Source: Kangiella spongicola (GTDB lineage Bacteria > Pseudomonadota > Gammaproteobacteria > Enterobacterales > Kangiellaceae). From it: DNA of 64,000 bases. Positions 47,809 through 57,552 of the stretch are shown one piece after another (position 1 is the first letter of the stretch; each line of letters begins with the position of its first letter). The translations under genes were made by a program, and so were the position numbers. Location of the stretch: contig NZ_QICH01000003.1 of NCBI RefSeq assembly GCF_003194565.2, positions 372,001 through 436,000 on the forward strand. The letters are read 5' to 3'. The notes beneath the pieces were generated by a model. It saw only the letters and a list, made by a program, of their open reading frames with translations. It was not told the origin of the DNA and searched no databases.

Positions 47809-47987
47809 TAATCTAATTCCTCAGCTGCCACCTTTCTCGCCTCTTCCTCTAACATCACAGGAATATCATCGCGAATTGGGTAGGCCAATTTATCGAAACG
47901 ACAAATTAACTCTTGTGCATCTTTTTTGTATAACAACTCACCTTTGCACAAAGGACAAACTAAGATATCTAACAAATTGTGGTCCAT
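47808..47987 (-). CDS. ycaR: Trm112/YcaR family zinc-ribbon-like protein
   Basis: 59 residues starting [20 protein letters not shown]. One CxxC pair (CPLC) and a later Cys ([19 protein letters not shown]) outline the Trm112/UPF0434 fold, a small protein of unknown biochemical role in bacteria that is nearly always next to lpxK and kdsB. I preferred the ATG at 47987 to the GTG at 47999 because this gives the family length. Confidence 0.92.
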   Translation of the reverse strand: MDHNLLDILVCPLCKGELLYKKDAQELICRFDKLAYPIRDDIPVMLEEEARKVAAEELD

Positions 47988-48002
47988 AGTTATTCTCACT
48001 AT

Positions 48003-48986
48003 TTAAGCTTTCGTCGCCAATAAGGCTGTTATTTTCTGCTTTAACTCAGTTGCTAAAGCAGCTTCTAATTCGGTGCTTACTGGTAAATAATACATTCTAT
48101 CATCAGCAAATCGCTGACATTTCACCGCATCTTTTTCAGTCATGACAATGGGGCCATCTAAAGCAGCAAAGTCGTCACGAGTATATTGATGATGATCTGG
48201 AAAAGCCAACGGAGTCAGCTTGTACCCTAAGTTTTCTAGCGTATCAAAAAAGCGCTGAGGATTTCCAATAGCCGCTACAGCGTTAACCGTTTTGCTAACC
48301 AACTCTTTATCGTGGCATAACGCAGTTATGTCGCCTGGTTTCAGACGCATGGTATCGCCGTTAATCACCGCTAAATCTGTAGACTTAAGACGCGACTTAG
48401 GCTCTCTAAGTGGTCCCATAGGCATTAACCAACCATTTCCAAACTGGCGTTTAGCATCAATCACCACAAGCTCAAGATCACGCTCAAGTGCGTAATGCTG
48501 TAAGCCATCATCACAAATTATAATATCGCAACCGAGCTCAACGAGCTTTTGACCGCCTCGAGATCTGACCGGATCGATAGCGACTAAAGCACCGGTGCGC
48601 TGATGGATAAGAAAAGGTTCATCGCCAGTAACTGATGGCTCTAGCGAGTTTTGGTTGCTATTCCCAACTAAAACTAGAGGAAAGTTAATAGCAGAGCCAC
48701 CGTAACCGCGTGTGACTAAACCGGGCTTATACCCTTCCGATTGTAACCACTCTAAAATATAAATGGCTAAAGGTGTTTTACCAGTACCACCGACCGTGAT
48801 GTTACCAATAACCACCACAGGCTTTGATAATCGCGTGGATTTGAATAGACCCAAAGCGTATAGCTTGCGACGAGTAAACACCACAAGTCTGAGCAATAAT
48901 TGTAAGGGTAATAATAACCACAGCCACCAAACCGTCGGGCGATACCAAAGACGCTCGAAAAATTGCTGTGTGGCTGACACTGCCAT
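48003..48986 (-). CDS. lpxK: Tetraacyldisaccharide 4'-kinase LpxK
   Basis: 327 residues. Walker A GGTGKTPLAIY follows VVVIGNITV, and EKDAVKCQRFADD plus the DDGLQHYALERD motif complete the LpxK pattern. N-terminal membrane-associated helix (WLWLLLPLQLLLRLVV). Phosphorylates the lipid A disaccharide at the inner membrane. Located 5 nt after msbA, the flippase for its downstream product, in the usual order. Confidence 0.97.
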   Translation of the reverse strand: MAVSATQQFFERLWYRPTVWWLWLLLPLQLLLRLVVFTRRKLYALGLFKSTRLSKPVVVIGNITVGGTGKTPLAIYILEWLQSEGYKPGLVTRGYGGSAINFPLVLVGNSNQNSLEPSVTGDEPFLIHQRTGALVAIDPVRSRGGQKLVELGCDIIICDDGLQHYALERDLELVVIDAKRQFGNGWLMPMGPLREPKSRLKSTDLAVINGDTMRLKPGDITALCHDKELVSKTVNAVAAIGNPQRFFDTLENLGYKLTPLAFPDHHQYTRDDFAALDGPIVMTEKDAVKCQRFADDRMYYLPVSTELEAALATELKQKITALLATKA

Positions 48987-48991
48987 GACTG

Positions 48992-50740
48992 TTACTCGCT
49001 AAACTGCATTTGTTGCAAGCGGGTGTACTCACCGTTTTGCGCCATCAATTCTTTGTGCGAGCCTGCCTCGACAATACGCCCTTTGTTGACCACTAATATC
49101 TTATCAGCGCTTTCAATAGTCGATAAACGATGCGCCACGACAATGGTGGTTCGCCCTACCATTAACGCTTCTAGCGCTTTTTGGATATGGCGCTCAGACT
49201 CTGTATCAAGCGCAGAAGTAGCTTCGTCCAAAATCAAAATTGGCGCATCTTTAAGCATGGCGCGAGCAATCGCTAAGCGTTGACGCTGGCCGCCTGAAAG
49301 AAGCAAGCCATTATCACCAACCTGAGTATCTAGCTGCTCTGGTAGTTGCTCAATAAACTCCCATGCATAAGCATCTTTAGCTGCCTTAATAATTTCTTCG
49401 TCGCTGGCATCTTCTAGTCGTCCGTAAGCGATGTTGTGGCGAATGGTGTTGTTAAACAGCACCACATTTTGCGAAACCGTAGCGATTTGCTGCCTTAAAG
49501 AAGACAAGGTTAGATCTTCGATTTCGATATCGTCGACTAAAATTTTACCTGAATCGGGATTATAAAAACGCTGAATTAAACTGGCGATGGTGCTTTTACC
49601 GCTACCCGAGCGCCCCACTAGCGCAATCGTTTGCCCTGGTTCAGCCGTAAATGATACATCCTGCAGGATTGCTTTATCAGACTCGTAAGCAAAGCCGACT
49701 TTATTAAACTCAATTTTACCTTTGGCACGTTCAATAACTTTTGTGCCGTTATCAGGCTCGTCTGGAAGATCTAAAATTTCAAAAACACTCTGTGCGCCCG
49801 CGATACCGCGCTGTAGGTGGGTGTTGACGTTACTAATATCACGCATTGGCTTGAGAATCACACCCATCATAGTAATAAAAGTAATCAGCTCGCCATCAGT
49901 CATGCGCCCCGCTAAGAGCTCCAAACTTCCAAAATACATGATGGCGGCGAATCCAAAACCTGCGACAATTTGAATCACAGGAGAGGCAATCCCTTTCGTT
50001 GCGATAAGCTTCATATCCTGTTGGCGGTTGCGGTTAGCCTTATCTTTAAAGTTCTTAATTTCACGCTCAGCGCCACCAAAGATTTTGATGACTTGGTTGC
50101 CTTTAATCGTTTCTTCAGCAGTTTTAGTGACGTCACCGACCACGTTTTGGATATTACCACTGACTTTTTTAAGGCGTTTAGCGCTGACGTTTATAATCCA
50201 AGCGATGACAGGAACCACAAGGAATAAAAATAGCGTTAATCGCCAGCTGATAAGGGTTAAATAAACCATGACGAATAAAATGGTACCACCCGTACGAATC
50301 AACAAAGTAATGGCGTCAGAGCTTGCGACGGCAACTTGCTCAGTGTTGAAGGTCATCGTCGACAATAAATTGCCTGGTGCTTTTTGCGAAAAGAATTGCG
50401 CGGGTTGGCGAATGTATTTTTCGTAGAGGCTTTCGCGGAAGTCTTGAACCACTTTGCGACCCACCCAACCCATGCAATAGGTCGAAACGAAGTTACAAAT
50501 GCCACGAAGAAAAATGGCGCCAATGATAAACAATGGGGTTTGAACTAATAAGAAGAATTTATCGCGCTCTTTAAGGCCGTCATCTATAAGATATTGAATG
50601 GCGTTTACAAAAGAGGCTTCGATCAAAGCGAAGCCTATATTGGCCAGAACTCCAATTAGGAATACCCACTTATAGCGTTTGGTATACCCTAATAATCGTT
50701 TGTATATTGCTGTATTTTTTTCTGATTGTTTATCTGACAT
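48992..50740 (-). CDS. msbA: Lipid A/LPS flippase MsbA (ABC exporter)
   Basis: 582 residues from the ATG at 50740 (a TTG four codons upstream is possible). Six-helix ABC exporter domain (about 20-310) and nucleotide-binding domain with Walker A GRSGSGKST, signature LLSGGQRQRLAIARA and Walker B ILILDEATSALD. The EXXXX GANFAEAS-like NLLSTMTFNTEQVA coupling region is also present. Flips core-lipid A to the periplasmic leaflet as a homodimer. Between exbD and lpxK. Confidence 0.95.
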   Translation of the reverse strand: MSDKQSEKNTAIYKRLLGYTKRYKWVFLIGVLANIGFALIEASFVNAIQYLIDDGLKERDKFFLLVQTPLFIIGAIFLRGICNFVSTYCMGWVGRKVVQDFRESLYEKYIRQPAQFFSQKAPGNLLSTMTFNTEQVAVASSDAITLLIRTGGTILFVMVYLTLISWRLTLFLFLVVPVIAWIINVSAKRLKKVSGNIQNVVGDVTKTAEETIKGNQVIKIFGGAEREIKNFKDKANRNRQQDMKLIATKGIASPVIQIVAGFGFAAIMYFGSLELLAGRMTDGELITFITMMGVILKPMRDISNVNTHLQRGIAGAQSVFEILDLPDEPDNGTKVIERAKGKIEFNKVGFAYESDKAILQDVSFTAEPGQTIALVGRSGSGKSTIASLIQRFYNPDSGKILVDDIEIEDLTLSSLRQQIATVSQNVVLFNNTIRHNIAYGRLEDASDEEIIKAAKDAYAWEFIEQLPEQLDTQVGDNGLLLSGGQRQRLAIARAMLKDAPILILDEATSALDTESERHIQKALEALMVGRTTIVVAHRLSTIESADKILVVNKGRIVEAGSHKELMAQNGEYTRLQQMQFSE

Positions 50741-50755
50741 TAATAATTTCAAACA

Positions 50756-51175
50756 CTAGTTGTCTTCAGCTTCTGGCCTAAGCGTTGGTAGCGTCAGGTT
50801 TTTAAACCCCGCCTGCCCCGCTGCATCCATCACTGTAATCACAGCTTGATAGGGTGCGGCCGCATCTGCGCTGATTATAACAGGTGTTTGATTGTCTGTG
50901 GACGATTGTTTTATGGCTTCTATGATAGTGTTTAGCTCTCGATTGACGAGGCCATTGCCATTCACAAATATGTCACCCGATTTAGAGATTGCTACTTCAA
51001 TTGACTCTTCTGGTGACTCCATCTGCTCACCATTGGCTTGAGGCAACTCAATACTAACTTTGGTTTCTTTTTTAAAGCTGGTCGATACCATAAAAAAGAT
51101 CAGCAGCAGGAAAACCACGTCAATCAGTGGCGTCAGGTTGATTTGAATATCTTCTTTTTTCTTTTTTAACCACAT
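50756..51175 (-). CDS. exbD: ExbD/TolR-family proton channel subunit
   Basis: 139 residues. Short cytoplasmic start, a single helix NLTPLIDVVFLLLIFFMVSTS with the essential Asp in LIDVV, then a periplasmic domain (VIISADAAAPYQAVITVMDAAGQAGF). With ExbB it turns proton flow into motion for TonB. Starts 20 nt after exbB on the same strand. Confidence 0.95.
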   Translation of the reverse strand: MWLKKKKEDIQINLTPLIDVVFLLLIFFMVSTSFKKETKVSIELPQANGEQMESPEESIEVAISKSGDIFVNGNGLVNRELNTIIEAIKQSSTDNQTPVIISADAAAPYQAVITVMDAAGQAGFKNLTLPTLRPEAEDN

Positions 51176-51195
51176 AATGAGAAGGCCTTGTGATC

Positions 51196-51885
51196 TTATT
51201 CTGGTGCAGTTGACGTGAAAATCTCACGCTCACCATGCAAAACATCCACCATTTTCAAGGCTTCCTGCTCCATATCTGTAACCAGCTCTTCGACGCGACG
51301 GATGAAGTGTCGGTGCATAACTAGAGCTGGGATAGCAACCGCCATACCTGCGGCTGTAGTCACCAGTGCCTCAGAAATACCTCCTGCTAATGCATCGGCA
51401 TTACCGACACCTTCGACGCGCATGACGGTAAATACCTTGATCATGCCGATAACTGTTCCTAATAGACCTAATAACGGAGCAACCAGTGCAATAGACCCAA
51501 GGGTATTCAAATATCGTTCTAAACGTACAACAACAGCTCTACCCGCTTCGTCGATACTCGCTTTCATTGATTCTCGACCGTACTGGTGGTTTAACAAACC
51601 TGCCGTTAAAACCTCGCCGAGTTCTGAGCTATTTTTAAGATCACGCATTTTACTTTTGTCAAAGCGACCGTTTTTAATCCATGACCAAACTTGTGCCACC
51701 AAGTGCTTAGGTAGGATTCTTTCACGTTTAAGCGCCCATAAACGCTCTGCTATGATGCCCATGGCAATCAATGAGCAAATGGCAATCGGGATCATCGTCC
51801 AGCCACCAGCTTTGAATAAATCAAACAAGGTGCCCGTCGATGTTGCCAATATTGGTGTTGCTACTGCTGTGAGTGAAAGTCCCAT
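51196..51885 (-). CDS. exbB: ExbB/TolQ-family proton channel subunit
   Basis: 229 residues. Three membrane helices: the first near GGWTMIPIAICSLIAMGIIAERL, the second and third in LGSIALVAPLLGLLGTVIGMIKVF and EALVTTAAGMAVAIPALVMH, the MotA/TolQ/ExbB signature. Forms the pentameric proton channel with ExbD. First gene of the exbB-exbD-msbA-lpxK-ycaR-kdsB group; the coding order is that of many gammaproteobacteria. May power the TonB receptor encoded further right. Confidence 0.94.
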   Translation of the reverse strand: MGLSLTAVATPILATSTGTLFDLFKAGGWTMIPIAICSLIAMGIIAERLWALKRERILPKHLVAQVWSWIKNGRFDKSKMRDLKNSSELGEVLTAGLLNHQYGRESMKASIDEAGRAVVVRLERYLNTLGSIALVAPLLGLLGTVIGMIKVFTVMRVEGVGNADALAGGISEALVTTAAGMAVAIPALVMHRHFIRRVEELVTDMEQEALKMVDVLHGEREIFTSTAPE

Positions 51886-52099
51886 GTCCCCTATACCTCA
51901 ATGCTTTAAAATACTTATTATGTGGTCTGTAAGACCAAAAAAGAGTTGTTTATTAGTCAGTTATTATCGGTTTAATCAAATTATTGTGCAGTAGCATTAA
52001 AATAAGAGCAAGTCTTGATTACAAGCAAGTGTGAACGAGTCCCCTACTTTGTTTTAATTTGACCATTAATTGTTCACTTCCTTGTCATGCCCAGAATAG

Positions 52100-54442
52100 C
52101 TATTGGATATGCTTTAGTGTGTCCACGCTGCAAGCTTGTTTGCGCCATATTCGTTGGTTATGGCGCTCATACGAGTGATGATTATCGGCTAAGTTTATCG
52201 TTATCTGTCCTAAGCAGCCCGTATGAAGTTGTTTAATCCCAAAGTCACTGTAACGCCGGATCACTTTATGATGTGGCAAACGATAACGGCTATAACGCTC
52301 GGTTGAGTAAATGGTCTCTTGTGGATTGACCATTTTTAGAAACGGATACGTCGAAGAACTATTGCTGCCATGGTGTGGCGCTATCAAAATATTCGACTCA
52401 AGCTGTTTACCAAGTCGCTCTGCCAATTCATATTCAGCTTCTTTTTCGATATCTCCAGTAAGTAATAACGAGAAGCTGTGTTTTAGATCTGCACTTTTAA
52501 CGGATATCACGCAAGAGTCATTATTAGTGCCATCGCTAGAACTATTAGGATAAATAGCTTTGATATGAAATGTGCCAATGGTTTGCGAATAACCAGTTTC
52601 ACACACCGCAGCCTTTCCGCTGAACCAAGAACTTTGCGACCAATGCCCCACCACTAGTTCTTTAACCGGTAGCTTTGTCACTACGTCTTTAGCGCCACCA
52701 GAGTGGTCATTATCCTTATGACTCAAGATTAAAGCGTCCAAATGATGAATACCGAGCTTTTTAAGGCTTGGATAAATATAGCTTTCAAAAGCACTGCCTT
52801 CATTAGCAGCATAGCCTGTATCGTAGAGGATATGATGCTTTCCATCGGTCAGTAACACCGCCAAACCATGGCTAACATCAAATACTATAGCTCTAGGCTG
52901 TTGCGAATAATTCGGTACAAACCCTTGCAACACAAATAAACAAGCCAGCGGCAATAATGGCGCCCTTAACCGCCCAAGCGGTAACAGCAATAACAAACCA
53001 ACCACGAATAAACTAATTAATAACCAAGGTTCGAAATAGCCATCGAGCTTTAAAAAGTGACTCATCGGCTCTAGCGAATCTCGGGCCCATGCAAGGCATT
53101 TACTCATGAAGTTATCAATAATATGTAGCAACCAATCCGAACCCATTAAGCTGAGCACAACAGCAAGAATAATAGCGGGCAGTAACAACACGCTAAAAAC
53201 GGGGATGACCACTATGTTGACCAAAAGCCCTGAAAAATTAGCTTCCCCGAATATCAAAAGACTGGGTAAAACCAAAAGCAGCGTTATCCCAATCTGTAAT
53301 TTGATAAGTTGATACAGAGCGTCTCGCCACCGTTTTAAGCCTTGAACTTGCTGCTTCACGCGGCCGACTAGCATAAAGCTGATCACAACAACCGCGGTAA
53401 AGCTCATCCAAAAGCCAGGTGATAGAACGCTTAAAGGATCAATTAACAAGATAATAAATAGAGCCAGCTTTAATCCCGAAAGCAAAGCTCCTTGACGCTG
53501 GCTCATAGCTAATAAGGCAACACAGCACCACATGATTAAGGCTCTCACCGTGGGGATGGAAAAATCTGCTAATGCACTATACAAAGCAGCCACAAGGCAA
53601 CTCGCCAGAAGCGCAATTCGATATGGTTCGAGAAATTTTTTGCGAGTAATGAGTACGCTAAAACCTAAGCATTGATAGAGTAACCAAAAGCCCAAACCCG
53701 CCATAATTGAGATGTGCAAACCAGAAATAGCAACCAGGTGGCTTAGCCCTAACTGGCGCAACAATTCTTTATCAGCAAGAGGTATTCCTGACTTTTCACC
53801 AATCACTAGAGCCTGAAGCAACCCTGAGTTTGTGTAAGGTTTGAGTTTCTCGAACAGCGTTTGGCGTAAACTGCTTATAGAATAAGTGTTAGCGGGTTCT
53901 AAAAGACTGGAACTTTTAATGTAGCCTTTGCCATCTAAGCCCTGCTGGAAAATATAGCGTTCATAATCAAAACCGGCTTGATTGACGGGCCCATAGATGG
54001 GCTTAAGCTTAACCTGAATCAACCACTTATCGCCTAACTGATATTCACACTGACTAGAGTAATCTTTGAGTAGCAGCTGTTTATTTAGGAGTGCTTCGCT
54101 GTCAGTTTGCTCAACTTTTATACGAAACTGGCAGTATTCAGGATAAATCACTGGCAATGAATCGATCACTGCTTCTATAATGTGCACGCTATTATTTTCA
54201 GGCGCCGGGATTTGCGCGGATAAACGCCATGAGGCATGAGTTAATGACCAGCCTAGCCCGAATAAGAAGCCACTGAATAGTAGCAAGAAAGCTTGCAGTA
54301 AAGGTTTTTCAGTCCGTCTTGATAACAACAGACTGGCGATTGAGCTGGCTAATAAGCCAAGCCAAACAAGTTTAGGTGGTATTGTCGGTAAAATCGCTAA
54401 CGCAGAGCAGCCGACCAATAAGCCCAAAATCCATTTGAACAT
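52100..54442 (-). CDS. comEC: DNA uptake channel ComEC/Rec2
   Basis: 780 residues, full length. N-terminal OB-like DUF4131 region (~60-180), central Competence domain with many helices (LSHLVAISGLHISIMAGLGF is its signature), and a C-terminal metallo-beta-lactamase domain (LILSHKDNDHSGGAKDVV, LLLTGDIEKEAEYELAE, LIAPHHGSNSSSTYPF). It carries single-stranded DNA across the inner membrane in natural transformation. Divergent from a DUF2062 gene; other competence genes are not in the window. Confidence 0.95.
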   Translation of the reverse strand: MFKWILGLLVGCSALAILPTIPPKLVWLGLLASSIASLLLSRRTEKPLLQAFLLLFSGFLFGLGWSLTHASWRLSAQIPAPENNSVHIIEAVIDSLPVIYPEYCQFRIKVEQTDSEALLNKQLLLKDYSSQCEYQLGDKWLIQVKLKPIYGPVNQAGFDYERYIFQQGLDGKGYIKSSSLLEPANTYSISSLRQTLFEKLKPYTNSGLLQALVIGEKSGIPLADKELLRQLGLSHLVAISGLHISIMAGLGFWLLYQCLGFSVLITRKKFLEPYRIALLASCLVAALYSALADFSIPTVRALIMWCCVALLAMSQRQGALLSGLKLALFIILLIDPLSVLSPGFWMSFTAVVVISFMLVGRVKQQVQGLKRWRDALYQLIKLQIGITLLLVLPSLLIFGEANFSGLLVNIVVIPVFSVLLLPAIILAVVLSLMGSDWLLHIIDNFMSKCLAWARDSLEPMSHFLKLDGYFEPWLLISLFVVGLLLLLPLGRLRAPLLPLACLFVLQGFVPNYSQQPRAIVFDVSHGLAVLLTDGKHHILYDTGYAANEGSAFESYIYPSLKKLGIHHLDALILSHKDNDHSGGAKDVVTKLPVKELVVGHWSQSSWFSGKAAVCETGYSQTIGTFHIKAIYPNSSSDGTNNDSCVISVKSADLKHSFSLLLTGDIEKEAEYELAERLGKQLESNILIAPHHGSNSSSTYPFLKMVNPQETIYSTERYSRYRLPHHKVIRRYSDFGIKQLHTGCLGQITINLADNHHSYERHNQRIWRKQACSVDTLKHIQ

Positions 54443-54531
54443 TCAGGGATAATCCTTATCCAAGCTTAATACATATGTAGTACTATAGTAATAGTACAAG
54501 TCATTCATTCAGAGTGTAACCGCGAAACTCT

Positions 54532-55173
54532 ATGGCACGCAAGTTTCTAAAAAAAATTACGCCCGATCCAAAGAAAGTGACCGAAAATCGCTTTCTTAAA
54601 ATTTTTGGTAAGTTAATCCATGATCCTGGACTATGGCATCTTAACCGTTATAGCGCATCAGGCGCCTTCGCGGTGGGTTTGTTTATGTGCTTTATGCCAA
54701 TCCCTTTTCAAATGGTTGTTGCCGCGGGTTTAGCCATATTATTTCGCGTAAACCTACCATTATCTTTGATTGTTTGCTGGGTCACCAACCCTATCACTAT
54801 TCCACCGATGTTTTACTTTGCTTATCTAGTAGGAACATGGGTTTTGTCGTGGCCACCAAGTGAGTTCGATTTTGAATTAAGCTTTGAGTGGCTAGGTAAC
54901 GAATTGGTCCATATTTGGCAGCCATTCCTTTTAGGTTGTTTTATTTGCGCCACAGTCGCTTCATTCATTGGTTACCATGCGATTAGTTTGTCTTGGCGCT
55001 ACCATGTGGTGATGGCTTGGAAAGCACGCCAACAGAAGTGGAAAGAAAAGCTCCTGCATACGTTACACTTGAATGGTGACGACGCTACAGAAAACATAGA
55101 TAAGCAAGATGATCAAGCACCATTTAGCAGTAAAAGCCCTGAGCAAGCACAAAACGATAAGTCCAATCGATAA
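54532..55173 (+). CDS. DUF2062 membrane protein
   Basis: 213 residues. Three to four membrane segments in the block FAVGLFMCFMPIPFQMVVAAGLAILF...NLPLSLIVCWVTNPITIPPMFYFAYLVG, the highly conserved DUF2062 core. Polar C-terminal tail ending in Lys/Asp/Gln-rich low complexity. Function unknown; often encoded beside comEC in gammaproteobacteria, as here, where the two are divergent over 89 bp. Confidence 0.9.
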   Translation: MARKFLKKITPDPKKVTENRFLKIFGKLIHDPGLWHLNRYSASGAFAVGLFMCFMPIPFQMVVAAGLAILFRVNLPLSLIVCWVTNPITIPPMFYFAYLVGTWVLSWPPSEFDFELSFEWLGNELVHIWQPFLLGCFICATVASFIGYHAISLSWRYHVVMAWKARQQKWKEKLLHTLHLNGDDATENIDKQDDQAPFSSKSPEQAQNDKSNR

Positions 55174-55267
55174 CCTTTTTTCCTCTAGCTAACATTACCT
55201 ATACAGGATAGGTGAACCTTTAATCAGACGCTCTGAGACCACCTACTAAAACAACCTCAAATATTAA

Positions 55268-55282
55268 TGATAATGATTTGCA
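55268..55282 (+). promoter_or_regulatory. Fur box upstream of TonB receptor
   Basis: TGATAAT-G-ATTTGCA matches the 7-1-7 Fur consensus TGATAAT-N-ATTATCA at 12 of 14 positions, 99 nt upstream of the receptor start. Iron-dependent repression is inferred. Confidence 0.7.
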
Positions 55283-55381
55283 TTTAGATGCTTATTTGTT
55301 TATATTCTACGCGTTTTACTAAAATTTAAAATCTTACTCAGCGGAATCGCAATGCGATCTGCTTGAATAAAAGGTATCAAT

Positions 55382-57475
55382 ATGAACGCTAGACAATTAA
55401 CTCCCCTGCTACTTACGGCATCAGCGCTTTCTCTCATCAATCTATCTGCAATAGCATCTGAGGAAAATTCCGAAGAAGTTATTGAGGAATATGTGATTTG
55501 GGGTACTAAAGTACAATCGACCTCTTATTTGAACAATGAACAAATAGAGGTCAAACAAGCTGATCACATTAGTGACCTGCTACGCCCTATCCCTGGCGTT
55601 GACGTTGGCGGTGCACACTCTTTAAACCAGCGCATCACTATTCGTAGCATGGACGATAAAGACTTGAAAATCACCATCGATGGCGCCAATCAAAATACGT
55701 ACATGTACCACCATATGGGTAACTTACAAATTCATGCAGATATCCTAGAGTCAGCAGACGTTGAGGTTGGTACCAATTCTGTCATAAACGGCGGTTTAGG
55801 CGGTTCTGTACGTTTTGAAACTAAATCTGCTGAAGACCTATTGCAAGACGGTCAAGAATTTGGTGGACGTTTAAGAACTTCTTATGGCGATAATTCTGGA
55901 GCCAGTCACTCGGCGACTGCATACGGTCAACTAAGTGAAACTTTTGACTTTATAGCGTATTACAATGCCGTTGATCGCAATAATTATAAAGTCGGTGGAG
56001 GTGTTATCAAGGACGCCAATGGCGAGCAAATAGCTGGTACAGATGGTACAGTTAGAGGTCTCGAAGGTGATCTTTCAGATGCACTGATTAAGTTTGGGTG
56101 GGATATTTCGCCTGATCAACGTTTAAAGTTTGGCTATGAATCGTATGAAGACGAAGGCGATTATAGCTACCGCCCTGATATGGGCTTAGCAACCGACTTA
56201 GCTATTACCGAGTCACTTCAGGTTCCACTGTTGTGGCCAACAGAGTTTACCCGTGAAACATATACCCTTAATTATGACTTAAACTGGGGTGATAACTCTC
56301 TACTAAAAGCAACATTATTTAGTAATGACAGTAAACTAAAACGTGATGAGAGTGGCTATGCACAGAATTCTGCATACGAAAGCTGGGCTGCGATTGTTGA
56401 GGGTAATGCTGAAAACAAAGGGGTGAACCTTATAGCAGAAACAGACTTAGGTATTTCCAACCAACTCACTTATGGCCTTGATATCGTTGAATATAATACA
56501 GAATATACTGCGAACTATATTACTGGTGGTATCGACAACTCTTCAGAAAAGGCGACGAATACCGCACTATATATTCAGGACAAAATCTTAGTCTCCGAGC
56601 AATTCTCCATTATTCCAGGTTTACGTTACGACAGTTTTGATATCGAAACTGCTGTGATTAATGACACTTTCGATAATGTGTCAGGTGCTTTGGCATTCGA
56701 ATACTACGCGACTAATGACTTGTTATTCAAACTCAGTGCAACAGAATTATTCAAAGGTCCAGAAATTGGAGAAACCTTTACCGGTGCTGGTCTCTTCGAT
56801 ACACCAAACCCTGGAATTGAAGCAGAAACAGGCTTAAACACAGAGTTATCCTTCGCTTATCAAACCAACACTTCAGCTAACAGTTCTTTTTCAATTGGGG
56901 CAACGCTTTTTAAAACCCAAATCGATAATTACATCTACGACTATGCTGAAAACCCCTCAGGCGGTTCTTGGAAAGACAATATCGGTGACATGACAATTGA
57001 CGGTTATGAAACTTATGTTGGCTTTAACAATGGCCCATGGAAACTGTTTGCATCTTACTCTTCGGCTGATAGTGAGTTAGATGCTTTTGCCGATTACGCT
57101 AACTTAGAAAATGCTCGACTCGACCGTAAACAGGGCGATACGTTAAGTGCGAATCTAGGCTACGAGATTCCTTCAGCAAACGTATCACTGAACTGGGAAG
57201 TAATGACCGTAAAAGATATTCCGGCGGGGCTGGATCTAGATGGCGCTAGCTTAGATAACTCAAAGGATGGTTTTACCGTTCATAATATCGCTGCTTACTG
57301 GCAGCCTACAGATCGACTAGGTCTAATTTTGGGTATTGATAATATCTTTGATGAATTCTATGCCTCGCAATCATCGAGAACAGGTGTATCTTTCCACCCA
57401 CGTTTCGGTGAACTATATTTACAGGACTTTGAGCCAGGCAGAAACATTAAAGCAACGGTTTCTTACAGTTTCTAA
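55382..57475 (+). CDS. TonB-dependent outer membrane receptor
   Basis: 697 residues. Signal peptide to about 26 (LSAIASEEN), plug domain with LLRPIPGVDVGGAHSLNQRITIRSMDDKDLKI and the TonB-box region EYVIWGT, then a 22-strand barrel ending NIKATVSYSF with a terminal Phe. The plug element YHHMGNLQIHADILESADVEVG resembles heme or hemoglobin-type receptors, but substrate is not proven. A Fur box lies upstream. Followed by a strong terminator, so it is monocistronic. Confidence 0.93.
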   Translation: MNARQLTPLLLTASALSLINLSAIASEENSEEVIEEYVIWGTKVQSTSYLNNEQIEVKQADHISDLLRPIPGVDVGGAHSLNQRITIRSMDDKDLKITIDGANQNTYMYHHMGNLQIHADILESADVEVGTNSVINGGLGGSVRFETKSAEDLLQDGQEFGGRLRTSYGDNSGASHSATAYGQLSETFDFIAYYNAVDRNNYKVGGGVIKDANGEQIAGTDGTVRGLEGDLSDALIKFGWDISPDQRLKFGYESYEDEGDYSYRPDMGLATDLAITESLQVPLLWPTEFTRETYTLNYDLNWGDNSLLKATLFSNDSKLKRDESGYAQNSAYESWAAIVEGNAENKGVNLIAETDLGISNQLTYGLDIVEYNTEYTANYITGGIDNSSEKATNTALYIQDKILVSEQFSIIPGLRYDSFDIETAVINDTFDNVSGALAFEYYATNDLLFKLSATELFKGPEIGETFTGAGLFDTPNPGIEAETGLNTELSFAYQTNTSANSSFSIGATLFKTQIDNYIYDYAENPSGGSWKDNIGDMTIDGYETYVGFNNGPWKLFASYSSADSELDAFADYANLENARLDRKQGDTLSANLGYEIPSANVSLNWEVMTVKDIPAGLDLDGASLDNSKDGFTVHNIAAYWQPTDRLGLILGIDNIFDEFYASQSSRTGVSFHPRFGELYLQDFEPGRNIKATVSYSF

Positions 57476-57500
57476 TTGTTTAAAGACTATTGCTCCACTA

Positions 57501-57529
57501 AAAAAGGCTTACCAGTGGTAAGCCTTTTT
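57501..57529. terminator. Strong bidirectional terminator
   Basis: Perfect 13-bp stem AAAAAGGCTTACC / GGTAAGCCTTTTT with a 3-nt loop between the convergent TonB receptor and lolD genes. Confidence 0.95.
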
Positions 57530-57552
57530 ATGATTTACAGACTGAATAAATA

